Shown here in pieces: positions 1 through 6,013 of a stretch of 8,187 bases of DNA (within the stretch, counting starts at the first letter, position 1; the number at the start of each line of letters is the position of its first letter). The stretch is taken from assembly GCA_021791455.1 (NCBI GenBank), contig JAJYWM010000366.1:1-8187 (forward strand). Reading direction: 5' to 3'. This stretch comes from a bacterium. Lineage in GTDB: Bacteria > Chloroflexota > Dormibacteria > UBA8260 > Bog-877. Made by a program: the position numbers and the translations under genes. The notes below the pieces were generated by a model. The model had not been told where the DNA came from. It did no database searches and saw nothing but the letters and a program-made list of their open reading frames with translations.

Positions 1-3
1 CGG

Positions 4-30
4 GTGGAGTGGTGGCTTAGGCACCTCCAC
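4..30. terminator. Possible weak hairpin downstream of the membrane-protein operon
   Basis: GTGGAG at 4-9 pairs with CTCCAC at 25-30, and GTG at 12-14 pairs with CAC at 22-24, leaving a two-base bulge and a 7-base loop. It lies about 75 bases past the stop of the minus-strand operon, so it could end that transcript. There is no T tract on the minus-strand side. High-GC bacteria often use such tail-less hairpins, but GC-rich DNA also forms them by chance. Confidence 0.2.
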
Positions 31-104
31 TTTCCAACCCCGGGGGTCCTTCTCGTTCCGGCTCAGCTCCGCCGAGGGCGCTTACTTTTCTTGGCCATAT
101 CCGC

Positions 105-995
105 TTACTTTGACCTGGCCACGGACATGTCGATCCACACTTGGCAGCCCACTCGGCTGACCAGTCCGAAATCGGTTCCGTCGTTGGCAGGCGTACAGAG
201 CGCCGGCTCCATTCGCGAGGAGACAGGTCCGAAGTAGCGAGGTGTCGGTGCTCCGGGGTCGTTGATCACCCACGCCTCCCGACCATTCCAGCACACCTGG
301 GCTAGGAGTCGGACGGTCGGGCCGAAGCCGCGAGCCACCTGCTCGGTGGCCGCGAACGCTCCGCAGTGTCCATTGCTCATGGTGAATCCGGGATCCGGCA
401 GCGTGACCTCGGACGCCCCACTAACCGGTAGGAGGGCCCCTCCCATCAGCCACGCGGTGAACAAGACTGGAACGGAAAGCAAAGGCAGCCAACGCCCTCT
501 GCGTCTGCCGGCACGAACTCGACCGCCGTCAGCCAGGGGGTCAGCCTCATCTGCGCCACCGATCCATGCCGCCATCGCTGTGGGGAGACATGCCACCAGA
601 AGGAGCACGGCCGCCATGCCCCTGGCTCCTACCGGGTCGGGCACCGCCCAGGTGATCTCACCCCGGAGCCCTTGGCTCACGGCCAGCCCGACGCCCAGTA
701 GGACGACCCCTAACACGAACATCCTGAAGGCGAGCCGGTAAGCGCGATCCCTCAGCCCCAGACTGAACTCGTCGAGTCGATGCGCTCTCCTGAATGCAAC
801 CCATCCAGTGCCTGCTCCGACGGCGACGACGAGGGCTACAATCGCGAGCACCACGGCGATCCCCCAGCCGTTCAGCGACTCCGGCACGGGGGAGGCGAGC
901 AGGAGCCAAAGGGCCCCCGCCAGCGCCACGGCGGCCCTCCGCAGGTGCCTCTGCCAAGGCCTTGTCCGGATCCCGACCGGTCCAGCAATGTTCAC
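105..995 (-). CDS. Multi-pass membrane protein with four-cysteine C-terminal domain (second of a tandem pair)
   Basis: A 296-residue protein of unknown function. Five hydrophobic stretches are visible at about residues 21-38, 44-68, 86-108, 125-145 and 169-191. They are followed by a soluble tail of about 105 residues that probably lies outside the membrane. The tail has cysteines at 211, 235, 267 and 284, including a CWNGR block at 235-239 and CTPA at 267-270. Before the third hydrophobic stretch is the motif DEF-x5-RDRAYRLA (about 75-89). All these landmarks recur in the gene just upstream, so the two are paralogues; this copy lacks the first two membrane segments of its neighbour. The GTG start shares four bases (GTGA) with the neighbour's stop, and no convincing ribosome binding site precedes it, which suggests translational coupling. 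The DE...R(D/N)RA(Y/H)R motif resembles that of small membrane proteins such as DUF2178 that accompany XRE regulators; this is a comparison from memory. Confidence 0.82.
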   Translation of the reverse strand: MNIAGPVGIRTRPWQRHLRRAAVALAGALWLLLASPVPESLNGWGIAVVLAIVALVVAVGAGTGWVAFRRAHRLDEFSLGLRDRAYRLAFRMFVLGVVLLGVGLAVSQGLRGEITWAVPDPVGARGMAAVLLLVACLPTAMAAWIGGADEADPLADGGRVRAGRRRGRWLPLLSVPVLFTAWLMGGALLPVSGASEVTLPDPGFTMSNGHCGAFAATEQVARGFGPTVRLLAQVCWNGREAWVINDPGAPTPRYFGPVSSRMEPALCTPANDGTDFGLVSRVGCQVWIDMSVARSK

Positions 996-2062
996 GGGAA
1001 CTGCAGCACCCTGCCAGTACGGGTGAGAGTCAGTCGGAGCCTCACAACCCTCGTCATGAAGGGCAGGAACGGCGAGCGGACTCTGGTGGCGTACAGGAAG
1101 CGCAGCGTTCCGCCTGCAGACACGGTGCGCCGACAGGAGATCGTCTGGACGGTGGCCAGCTGGGTGTCGGCCGGCGTACAGTCACTCCGGTTCATCCCAA
1201 ATTGCTCGACCGCGCGCCGGCCGTTCCAACAGGCCAGAGCCGCGATGGGCAGCTGTGCCTCGACCAAGATCCCGACCGTCTCGGTCGCTCTGAAGGTCAG
1301 ACACCGGCCCTGGCTGGGCAGGACGGATGACTGGGTAGTGATCGGCAGTACGGGCAGAGCGAGACTGGCCAGCACCGGGGCCAAGAGCGCCAGGCTCACC
1401 ATCGCAACCGTCGCGCGTCGCGCCCAGGCCAGGTACCACGGTGGCGATAGGAACTCGCGCACGGGGTCCGACTGGCTCCAGGCGATGACCATGGCGGGTA
1501 GGCAGAAGAGCAGTTCAGCGGAGACGATCCAGAGACCACCTCCACTGCCCTGGGACAGCCAATCCCGAGTGTGCTCCGTGGCCACGTAGGACCCGAAGAA
1601 AAACACCAAGAACGCGCCCCCGACAAGCCAGTAGGCAATCCGATGGGCCCGGTTGCGCAGTGACTCCTGCCACTCATCGACGCGATCCTCGGGTGCAGTC
1701 GCCATTCGCTGAGTTGCCCGCCCCAGCAGCACGTCGCAGAAAACCAAGCAGAGGGCCCCAAGCCATAGGTAGTCGCCCAGGCCTCCGCCGGCAACCACCA
1801 TCAGTAAACAGACCCCGACGATCACGCAGACCAGCGTCCGCCGCGCCAGTCTGCGCCGAAGTAGCGTCCCCGGCTCGACGGGGACAACCCTGACTGCCAG
1901 GATGGTTACTGCGACGAAGATCAGGTAGACCTCGGACCATTGCCACTGGCCTGAAACTGCGAAGAGCAACGTCGCGAGGACCGCGGCGCAGAACGCGAGC
2001 ACGGCTGCGACCAGGAAGTCGGGTCGGCGGTACCGGGACAGACGGGTCGTGGTCCCGATCAC
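992..2062 (-). CDS. Multi-pass membrane protein with four-cysteine C-terminal domain (first of a tandem pair)
   Basis: A 356-residue protein of unknown function. Hydrophobic stretches lie at about residues 15-37, 43-60, 77-92, 97-113, 143-161, 177-196 and 215-239. A tail of about 115 residues follows, with cysteines at 254, 278, 295 and 310. It shares with the downstream protein the motif DEW-x5-RNRAHRIA (129-143), the block LLFCLPAMVIAW (184-195), CWNGR (278-282) and CTPA (295-298). The first two tail cysteines are 24 residues apart in both proteins. The GTG start at 2062 overlaps the stop of the XRE gene by four bases (GTGA), and a GAGGGCAGG-like ribosome binding site lies just upstream. 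Its place between a regulator and a paralogue suggests it is controlled or sensed together with them. Possible roles are an envelope sensor, an immunity-type protein or an export component; the sequence does not decide. Confidence 0.85.
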   Translation of the reverse strand: MIGTTTRLSRYRRPDFLVAAVLAFCAAVLATLLFAVSGQWQWSEVYLIFVAVTILAVRVVPVEPGTLLRRRLARRTLVCVIVGVCLLMVVAGGGLGDYLWLGALCLVFCDVLLGRATQRMATAPEDRVDEWQESLRNRAHRIAYWLVGGAFLVFFFGSYVATEHTRDWLSQGSGGGLWIVSAELLFCLPAMVIAWSQSDPVREFLSPPWYLAWARRATVAMVSLALLAPVLASLALPVLPITTQSSVLPSQGRCLTFRATETVGILVEAQLPIAALACWNGRRAVEQFGMNRSDCTPADTQLATVQTISCRRTVSAGGTLRFLYATRVRSPFLPFMTRVVRLRLTLTRTGRVLQFP

Positions 2063-2370
2063 CGCCTGCCCTCGGGTCCCGCGGCTGGGACTCGATCCTG
2101 GGCGAAGAGTTGCTGGCTCATAGGCCTCATGGGCCGGCGCGAAAAGATAGCTTCGATCGGGAGCTCGAAGACCTCAGCCAGGCGAAAAGCCAGGTCCAGG
2201 CTGGGGCTGTATTCGCCGCGTTCGATGTACCCGATCGTCTGGTAGTTGACGCCCACCGCCTCGGCCAGCTGGTGCCGACTGAGTCCGTGTTCGGTGCGCA
2301 GAACCGCGACCCGGTTATGAAGGGGTGCCTGTTTCACGCCTTTCGTGCCGCCTCCCCACTCTGTGTCCAT
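2059..2370 (-). CDS. Small XRE/Cro-CI family helix-turn-helix regulator
   Basis: A 103-residue DNA-binding protein if started at the ATG at 2370. Residues 17-76 form a textbook XRE domain: NRVAVLRTEHGLSRHQLAEA, then GVNYQTIGYIERGEYSPSL, then LAFRLAEVFELPIEAIF. This is the short-regulator type of COG1476, usually about 70 residues; here a proline- and arginine-rich tail of about 27 residues follows. The family commonly represses its own operon. Consistent with that, a two-part inverted repeat overlaps the start (2370-2398). A second in-frame ATG at 2388 would add six residues (MVQSTT) but would lie inside the repeat; neither start has a good ribosome binding site, so the message may be leaderless or nearly so. 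It is the first gene of a three-gene operon with GTGA overlaps. Domain identity is secure; the exact start is not. Confidence 0.88.
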   Translation of the reverse strand: MDTEWGGGTKGVKQAPLHNRVAVLRTEHGLSRHQLAEAVGVNYQTIGYIERGEYSPSLDLAFRLAEVFELPIEAIFSRRPMRPMSQQLFAQDRVPAAGPEGRR

Positions 2371-2398
2371 AGTGGTACTTTGCACCATAGTATCACTA
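2370..2398. promoter_or_regulatory. Inverted-repeat operator candidate at the XRE gene start
   Basis: TAGTGGTACT at 2370-2379 is mirrored by AGTATCACTA at 2389-2398, matching at 9 of 10 positions with a 9-base spacer. Each arm is also a small palindrome of the form TAGT-N3-ACT(A/T), with centres 18 bp apart, so the site may be two operator copies. It overlaps the predicted start of the regulator gene, and GATACT on the minus strand could serve as a -10 element. It is clearly more AT-rich than its surroundings. I infer an autoregulatory operator for the XRE protein. Confidence 0.6.
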
Positions 2399-2968
2399 CA
2401 ACAAGACGGTGGCTTGGCAGTACAGCTCGTCGACGCCGGCGGCGGTGGCCGCACGGGTTCACAGGCGATGCTTGACGCCTGCCTGCGCCCGCCAATGGGT
2501 GGCCGACCACCTCGGTGGCGAGACCATGTTCGTGCGGGGACCGCTGAGGCCCGCCCCCATCGACCGACCTCAGCTCGAGAGCAGCCGGCTGTCCCAAGCC
2601 ACCTCAAGCGCGGGTGGAGTTCGCCCACTTCGGCCCGCTGCTGCGCGCCCTCCTCCCGGTCGCCCACACCGAGGTGCTCGGGACACGCTGAGTCAAGTCC
2701 GGGAGGAACTCGACCAGCGGCTCTCTGAGGTCAGGCAGGCGGTGGGGACTGGCGACCGCGACCTGGGCGACGACCGGGCCGACCTGGCCACGGACAACGC
2801 AGGGGGTTGCGATTGAGAGTAACGACGCGCGCGCCCGCCCCGTCGACAGCTTCCTGATGACGTTCGACGGTGGCCATCTTCGGTCTCCGGTGGCCTGTTC
2901 AGCCACGTGCGTACGATGCCCCGGCCAAGATCCAGCAGTCCGAGCCCCCCCAGTCCCGGACGTGTCCG
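2389..2968. other. Gene-poor stretch with decayed coding remnants
   Basis: About 580 bases between the XRE operon and the protease gene hold no intact gene that I can defend. The left 200 bases carry only GC-rich frames of low-complexity protein. The middle (about 2605-2816) holds plus-strand coding-like fragments, listed separately. From 2817 to 2968 I see nothing recognisable. Confidence 0.5.
2605..2816 (+). pseudogene. Possible relic of an FtsK-like or other mobile-element protein
   Basis: Two plus-strand fragments in different frames look once-coding. The first reads RVEFAHFGPLLRALLPVAHT and ends at a TGA near 2692; almost every codon in it ends in G or C. The second reads VREELDQRLSEVRQAVG, then RDLGDDRADLATD, and stops at 2816. 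RDLGDDRA is also found exactly in the FtsK-type relic at 4862-5214, with nearly identical DNA. In FtsK-type ATPases a strand such as 'K-x-VEF...' and a helix such as 'ExxxR' lie between Walker A and Walker B, so this could be the upstream part of the same family. That placing is inference from memory, with no start, no Walker A and no continuous frame. It could equally be an unrelated small coiled-coil protein. Confidence 0.3.
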
Positions 2969-3472
2969 TTAGAAACTGATGGACCACATCCCCATGGGGC
3001 CGTTCCAGACGAGAAGCCAGTTGGAGAGGACATCCCGGCCGATCAGCGCGATGATCGGCTGGGGGGGCAGAGCCTGACCGAATTGGACCGTCAGCCCACT
3101 CAGGTCCACCCCGACGGCTGCCTGGGCTTCCAGGATAAGGTTGGGGATGGAGGTGAACACCAGCCTGGCAGGGTAGGTACTCTGCTTGGCCTTCCCGGCC
3201 GCCGTCCCTGTCTCGACCTGTCCTACGGGCGGGACGCCGAGAACCTCCGGAACCGAGCGATCGATCCCGGTCAGGGTTGCCCCGGTGTCCAAGAGAGCCA
3301 GTCCCGACACGCCCGTTGGGACCGGTGCCCCCTCTTTGGTCTTCAGCTCGGCGATGCGGGTCGGGACGTGGATCTCTATGGGGAAGACCGCCCCGACCTG
3401 AACAAGCGACCCAGGGTTGGGCGGGGGAGGCGGCCCCGTCCCCGAGTGGAAGACGGAGCTATAAACGGGCAC
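2969..3472 (-). CDS. Retropepsin-like (retroviral-type) aspartic protease
   Basis: A 167-residue protein. The catalytic motif LALLDTGATLTGID lies at residues 58-71, with D62-T63-G64 the aspartic protease triad. The second signature, IIALIGRDVL, is at 140-149 and matches the hydrophobic-hydrophobic-GRD/N element of retropepsins. The end LLVWNGPMGMWSISF is typical of bacterial single-domain members. Such proteases work as dimers, each subunit giving one aspartate. There is no signal peptide or membrane segment, so it is probably cytoplasmic; residues 11-20 form a proline-rich linker. The GTG start at 3472 lies inside the preceding gene, overlapping it by 14 bases, so the two are probably co-translated. 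The substrate is unknown; the 84-residue neighbour is a natural candidate partner or substrate. The fold call is strong, the biology unknown. Confidence 0.85.
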   Translation of the reverse strand: MPVYSSVFHSGTGPPPPPNPGSLVQVGAVFPIEIHVPTRIAELKTKEGAPVPTGVSGLALLDTGATLTGIDRSVPEVLGVPPVGQVETGTAAGKAKQSTYPARLVFTSIPNLILEAQAAVGVDLSGLTVQFGQALPPQPIIALIGRDVLSNWLLVWNGPMGMWSISF

Positions 3473-3713
3473 TGATCAGACCCGCAGCGAGCGCTGGGAA
3501 CTGCGCCTCCTGGTCGGTCTCCGTCACGTCCCTGATCAAGAAGGGTTCCAGTCCGAACTCAGTCACTCCCGCGTCGTAAGCGGCTGCGAAGGTCGGAAAG
3601 AAGCCCAGAAGCGTCTCGCCACGTACAACTGCGAACTCCCCTCGGTGACCCTCGAGCCACTTCGCCCGATTGGCGGCGAAGAACTCCAACTCCTTCTGCA
3701 GAGGCGTCTCCAT
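3459..3713 (-). CDS. Small 84-residue protein paired with the retropepsin-like protease
   Basis: A soluble 84-residue protein with an amphipathic N-terminal helix (LQKELEFFAANRAKWLEGH, residues 5-23). A short beta-rich block follows: GEFAVVRGETLLGFFPTFAA, then YDAGVTEFGLEPFLIRDV. This layout resembles the DUF5678-like small proteins (helix, 'G-x-F-V-V-x-x-G', aromatic-rich strands, 'PFLI') that I recall beside bacterial aspartic proteases; that association is from memory. The ATG start is well supported by AGGAGG seven bases upstream. The gene's last 14 bases overlap the start of the protease gene, so it leads a two-gene operon. No catalytic residues are evident. A role as substrate, inhibitor or adaptor of the protease is possible but unproven. 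Confidence 0.85.
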   Translation of the reverse strand: METPLQKELEFFAANRAKWLEGHRGEFAVVRGETLLGFFPTFAAAYDAGVTEFGLEPFLIRDVTETDQEAQFPALAAGLISARL

Positions 3714-3720
3714 TACTGCC

Positions 3721-3726
3721 CCTCCT
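3721..3726 (-). promoter_or_regulatory. Strong ribosome binding site of the 84-residue gene
   Basis: The minus strand reads AGGAGG here, followed by seven bases and then the ATG at 3713. This is a consensus Shine-Dalgarno site and fixes the start of the two-gene protease operon. Confidence 0.85.
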
Positions 3727-4019
3727 GTAGCGTCAGTGGGCGACCGCGCGCGTCATGGCCGCCTGCCAGTGTCAGCGACCCGGCCCCGACAGCCGAAGTC
3801 TACCCTCCACCGTCCCTGAGGCACCCTCGCGGGCCGAGCAGCAGGCGCCGCCGCCGGGACCTGGCCAGGCGACCCCAGGCCTGGGTCGAGCCCAGGACAT
3901 GGCCCGCCGGGTCCGTAAGCGGCCGCTGATCCGTCAGCCATCTCTCCCCGGCCGGCCACAACCCCACTCCGGGCGCCGCCGGCTTTGCCGCGTCCCCCGG
4001 CCGCTGTCCCGGGCGAGTC

Positions 4020-4025
4020 TATTCT
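4020..4025 (+). promoter_or_regulatory. Possible -10 element for a leaderless message
   Basis: TATTCT ends eight bases before the ATG at 4034, and no Shine-Dalgarno sequence lies between them. Transcription would begin at or within a base or two of the start codon, a common arrangement in Actinobacteria. No convincing -35 box is visible at the usual distance, so this is tentative. Confidence 0.35.
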
Positions 4026-4033
4026 GTCTGTCG

Positions 4034-4738
4034 ATGCCCGATCTCAGCGTCGTGCTCGAAGCCATGCAGCGCCACCACCCTTGGGTAACTCTCCGGATGG
4101 CGGGCATAGAGTGGCGGCACAGGGGCCTGCAGAAGGAGGCGTTTGAGCGTGCTGCCCGCGCCCATGGAATCCGCGCCGTGACGCTCAACAGCTCCTACGT
4201 CCGCCCTGAGGAGGAAATGGAGCCCTGGTCACTCTGGCGCCGGGAACCGGACCTGGTGAGAGCCGTGTTCGTGGTAGGGCCGCAGACGGTCACTGCCGTG
4301 TGGAACGGCGGCACCTGGTGGGCCTGGTCGCCGTCGCAAGGACGGATGACCAATTCGGGGGATCCCCACCATGGGCATGGCATGGGACCTGGGGAGGGCT
4401 TGGTGGAGCCGGGCGAGCTGCTGCCATTCGTTGATCTGGAGGTTCTGGGAGAGACCAGCTTGGCAGGTCGCCCGGCGTACCGGCTCGCGGCACGGCCCCT
4501 TCCACCTGTGTGGCCACGCTCAGGGCCCCACCCCGAACTTCACTTCCTGGGCACGGGCGCAGATGAGTACCGGCTCACGGTCGACGCTGAACGCGGTCTG
4601 CTCCTCCAGACGGAGGCTCGTCTGGACGGCCGTGCGTTCGGGGTAATCGAGGTTCGCGACGTTGGGTACGACCAAGATCTCGACGGGGATGTATTCAGGC
4701 CGCTGTTAGGGGACGTGGACCCGCCAGCGGCCGTCTGA
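4034..4738 (+). CDS. Uncharacterised protein, possibly LolA-like fold
   Basis: A 234-residue protein of unknown function. It opens with a helix (MPDLSVVLEAMQRHH). Alternating strands follow: an RAVFVVGPQTVTAVWNGGTW segment (75-95), a WWAWSPSQG block (95-103) and a glycine/histidine motif DPHHGHGMGPGE (110-121). The end is a strand pattern reading VDAERGLLLQTEARLDG, then FGVIEVRDVGYDQDLDGDVF. This late pattern (a 'V-D-x-x-x-G-L-L-L' strand followed by a sugar-tong-like sheet) resembles LolA/LppX-type lipid-binding folds. Unlike those proteins it has no signal peptide, and the upstream in-frame sequence is not hydrophobic either. I chose the ATG at 4034 because upstream codons encode low-complexity sequence and a -10-like box sits just before it. 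The DPHHGHG block could bind metal, which is speculation. Confidence 0.75.
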   Translation: MPDLSVVLEAMQRHHPWVTLRMAGIEWRHRGLQKEAFERAARAHGIRAVTLNSSYVRPEEEMEPWSLWRREPDLVRAVFVVGPQTVTAVWNGGTWWAWSPSQGRMTNSGDPHHGHGMGPGEGLVEPGELLPFVDLEVLGETSLAGRPAYRLAARPLPPVWPRSGPHPELHFLGTGADEYRLTVDAERGLLLQTEARLDGRAFGVIEVRDVGYDQDLDGDVFRPLLGDVDPPAAV

Positions 4739-4861
4739 GGGCTACTGGCGGCAACCGGCACTGGCAGCGTCCAGGCCGACGTGGCCTGCTCAGAGCTCCT
4801 TTGAGCCGCGTCCGGAGGACTCGATCGGCGGCTCTGGGCTGGGGCAAGCGGTGGAGAGGGC

Positions 4862-5214
4862 GGATTCAGCTGCCCCTATCTCCTGGCCCCGGCCGCGGAC
4901 CTGGTCGACGAGGTGGCCGAACTGACGGTCCGCGACCTCGGCGACGACCGAGCCGCGCGTGCCGCCCAGCAGGCGGCCACCGGGCGGCACCGGGAGATCG
5001 CCAGGCTTGGGAGATCGGTGGGCGTCCACCTCGTCTGCTGCGTCCGGAGACCGGATGCCGTGGCGGTGCCGGGGCAGCTGAGTGCCAACCTCGAAGGCGC
5101 CTTCGCCCTCCGGTCTGAGCCGCCCTGAACAGCCTCAACCTGCTCGACGGCGACAAGCCCTCGCTCTTGCCGCCGCACCCGGGCCGGGAGAGCCTCACCG
5201 ACCACTGGCCCTGA
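4862..5214 (+). pseudogene. Frameshifted C-terminal relic of an FtsK/SpoIIIE-type DNA translocase
   Basis: The first frame reads PYLLAPAADLVDEVAEL (a Walker B-like LVDE), then TVRDLGDDRAARAAQQAATG, then RLGRSVGVHLVCCVRRPDAV and PGQLSANLEGAFAL, and stops at 5128. The second half of the family block continues in another frame as NSLNLLDGDKPSLLPPHPGR and stops at 5214. The pattern 'LGR-x-VGVHLV-x-x-QRPDA...PGQL-x-NL' followed by 'LLD-x-D-x-A-x-LLPP-x-PGR' is that of actinobacterial FtsK-like transfer proteins, the TraSA/pSAM2 type that pump double-stranded DNA during conjugation. The Walker A half is absent, the usual Q of QRPDA is R, and a frameshift near 5125 breaks the gene. It is therefore a dead fragment of a mobile element. 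Its direction matches the fragment at 2605-2816. Confidence 0.75.
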
Positions 5215-5369
5215 CACACCGGGGTCGCAAAATACGTGCCCCACTTGCAGAGAGGGCCTCCCTGCCCGCGCGACCTGGTGATGCCCGGCGAACGGGCTGA
5301 CTTGAACTGCAGAGTCATCCCCAGGCTGACTCACACAGGCGGTCCGGTTCCCGGCAGCGGCAGGTGCAG
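5215..5369. other. Intergenic remainder
   Basis: This stretch lies between the translocase relic and the stop of the next minus-strand gene. An open plus-strand frame continues for about 50 codons after the relic's stop but has no recognisable motif. No terminator with a T tract is visible. Confidence 0.4.
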
Positions 5370-6011
5370 CTAAGGCGCGCCCTCGCCTCGATGAGGCTGG
5401 AGGCCGGACCAAGAGGATCCGCCCCGCGCCGGATTGGAGCCGAACTCCTCCAATGGCCAGACCACGGTAGCTCTCGTAGCCGCGTCGATGACCCCGGCGG
5501 CGTCAACGGACGCCGTGGACTCGGGTATCCCGAAGGCGGGCCAGGCACAGACGAACTTCAGCGGCCCCGGAGGCGGGAGGGGCCACACCCAGTAGGACTG
5601 CCGCCACGCCGAGTTGCTCCCCGACCCATCGCGACCCCAGAGAATGGGTCCGACGCCGGGATCCGCGAAAGGCCCGGGCCCGGCCCCCGGCAGGTTGGTC
5701 ACCTTGCGCCCATCGGAGAACTCAAGGCCGAACCTCAGGAAACGCGGCGGGAGTTTGCCGTCGGTGATCTCGTCTGGGGAAACAACCAGGAATCGACCGA
5801 CTCTGGGTCCGTCCTCTGGGGTCATGGCCCGCAGGCGGGCGACCAAGTCGAATTCGAAGCCCGTCGGATAGGCAGCCCTCCCACGCACAGCGACGACTGC
5901 CGTCTGTGAGGCGGCCACGAGCAGCTCCAGGGGCAGGGCGCCCGGGATGACGTTGTCGGGCGGCCCGACCCACTCGGGCTGGCCCGACGGCGAGACTCTA
6001 GCAGTAGCCAA
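5370..6011 (-). CDS. Uncharacterised WVWPLPPPGP-family protein, downstream paralogue
   Basis: A soluble-looking 213-residue protein of unknown function. Landmarks in order are WVGPPDNVIP (14-23), VAVRGRAAYPTGFEFDL (40-56), a strand pair LRFGLEFSDGRKV (92-104), GSN-x2-W (131-136), the block WVWPLPPPGPLKFVCAWPAF (141-160), IPES (162-165) and a last helix VDAAGVIDAATRATVVW (169-185). About 28 residues rich in G, S and P follow, which the upstream paralogue lacks. Each landmark is shared with the protein encoded just upstream, from which it is separated by only two bases. The start is a TTG at 6011, chosen because it follows the neighbour's stop directly and gives an N-terminus that aligns with the paralogue. 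No ribosome binding site is evident, so translational reinitiation is likely. The family is familiar to me only as actinobacterial hypothetical proteins. Confidence 0.78.
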   Translation of the reverse strand: MATARVSPSGQPEWVGPPDNVIPGALPLELLVAASQTAVVAVRGRAAYPTGFEFDLVARLRAMTPEDGPRVGRFLVVSPDEITDGKLPPRFLRFGLEFSDGRKVTNLPGAGPGPFADPGVGPILWGRDGSGSNSAWRQSYWVWPLPPPGPLKFVCAWPAFGIPESTASVDAAGVIDAATRATVVWPLEEFGSNPARGGSSWSGLQPHRGEGAP

Positions 6012-6013
6012 GG

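Larger units (their letters stand above)
3714..4033. other. Divergent intergenic region
   Basis: About 320 very GC-rich bases separate the minus-strand protease operon from the plus-strand gene at 4034. It should hold both promoters. I see CCTGGG at 3880-3885 pairing with CCCAGG at 3891-3896 as a short hairpin, and TATTCT at 4020-4025 as a possible -10 element. An open frame in it encodes only proline- and arginine-rich low-complexity sequence and is not a credible gene. Confidence 0.5.

Noticed and set aside
262..1589. Long plus-strand open frames opposite the membrane-protein operon
   Set aside because: They are antisense shadows in GC-rich DNA: they encode proline-, arginine- and serine-rich sequence without motifs, while the minus strand has clear membrane segments and paired landmarks.
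2604..2987. 127-codon minus-strand frame before the protease gene's 3' end
   Set aside because: No domain, no ribosome binding site, low-complexity composition; the opposite strand shows better coding character.
3755..4033. N-terminal extension of the gene at 4034
   Set aside because: The extra 93 codons are proline- and arginine-rich without hydrophobic or conserved segments, and a -10-like box sits just before the later ATG.
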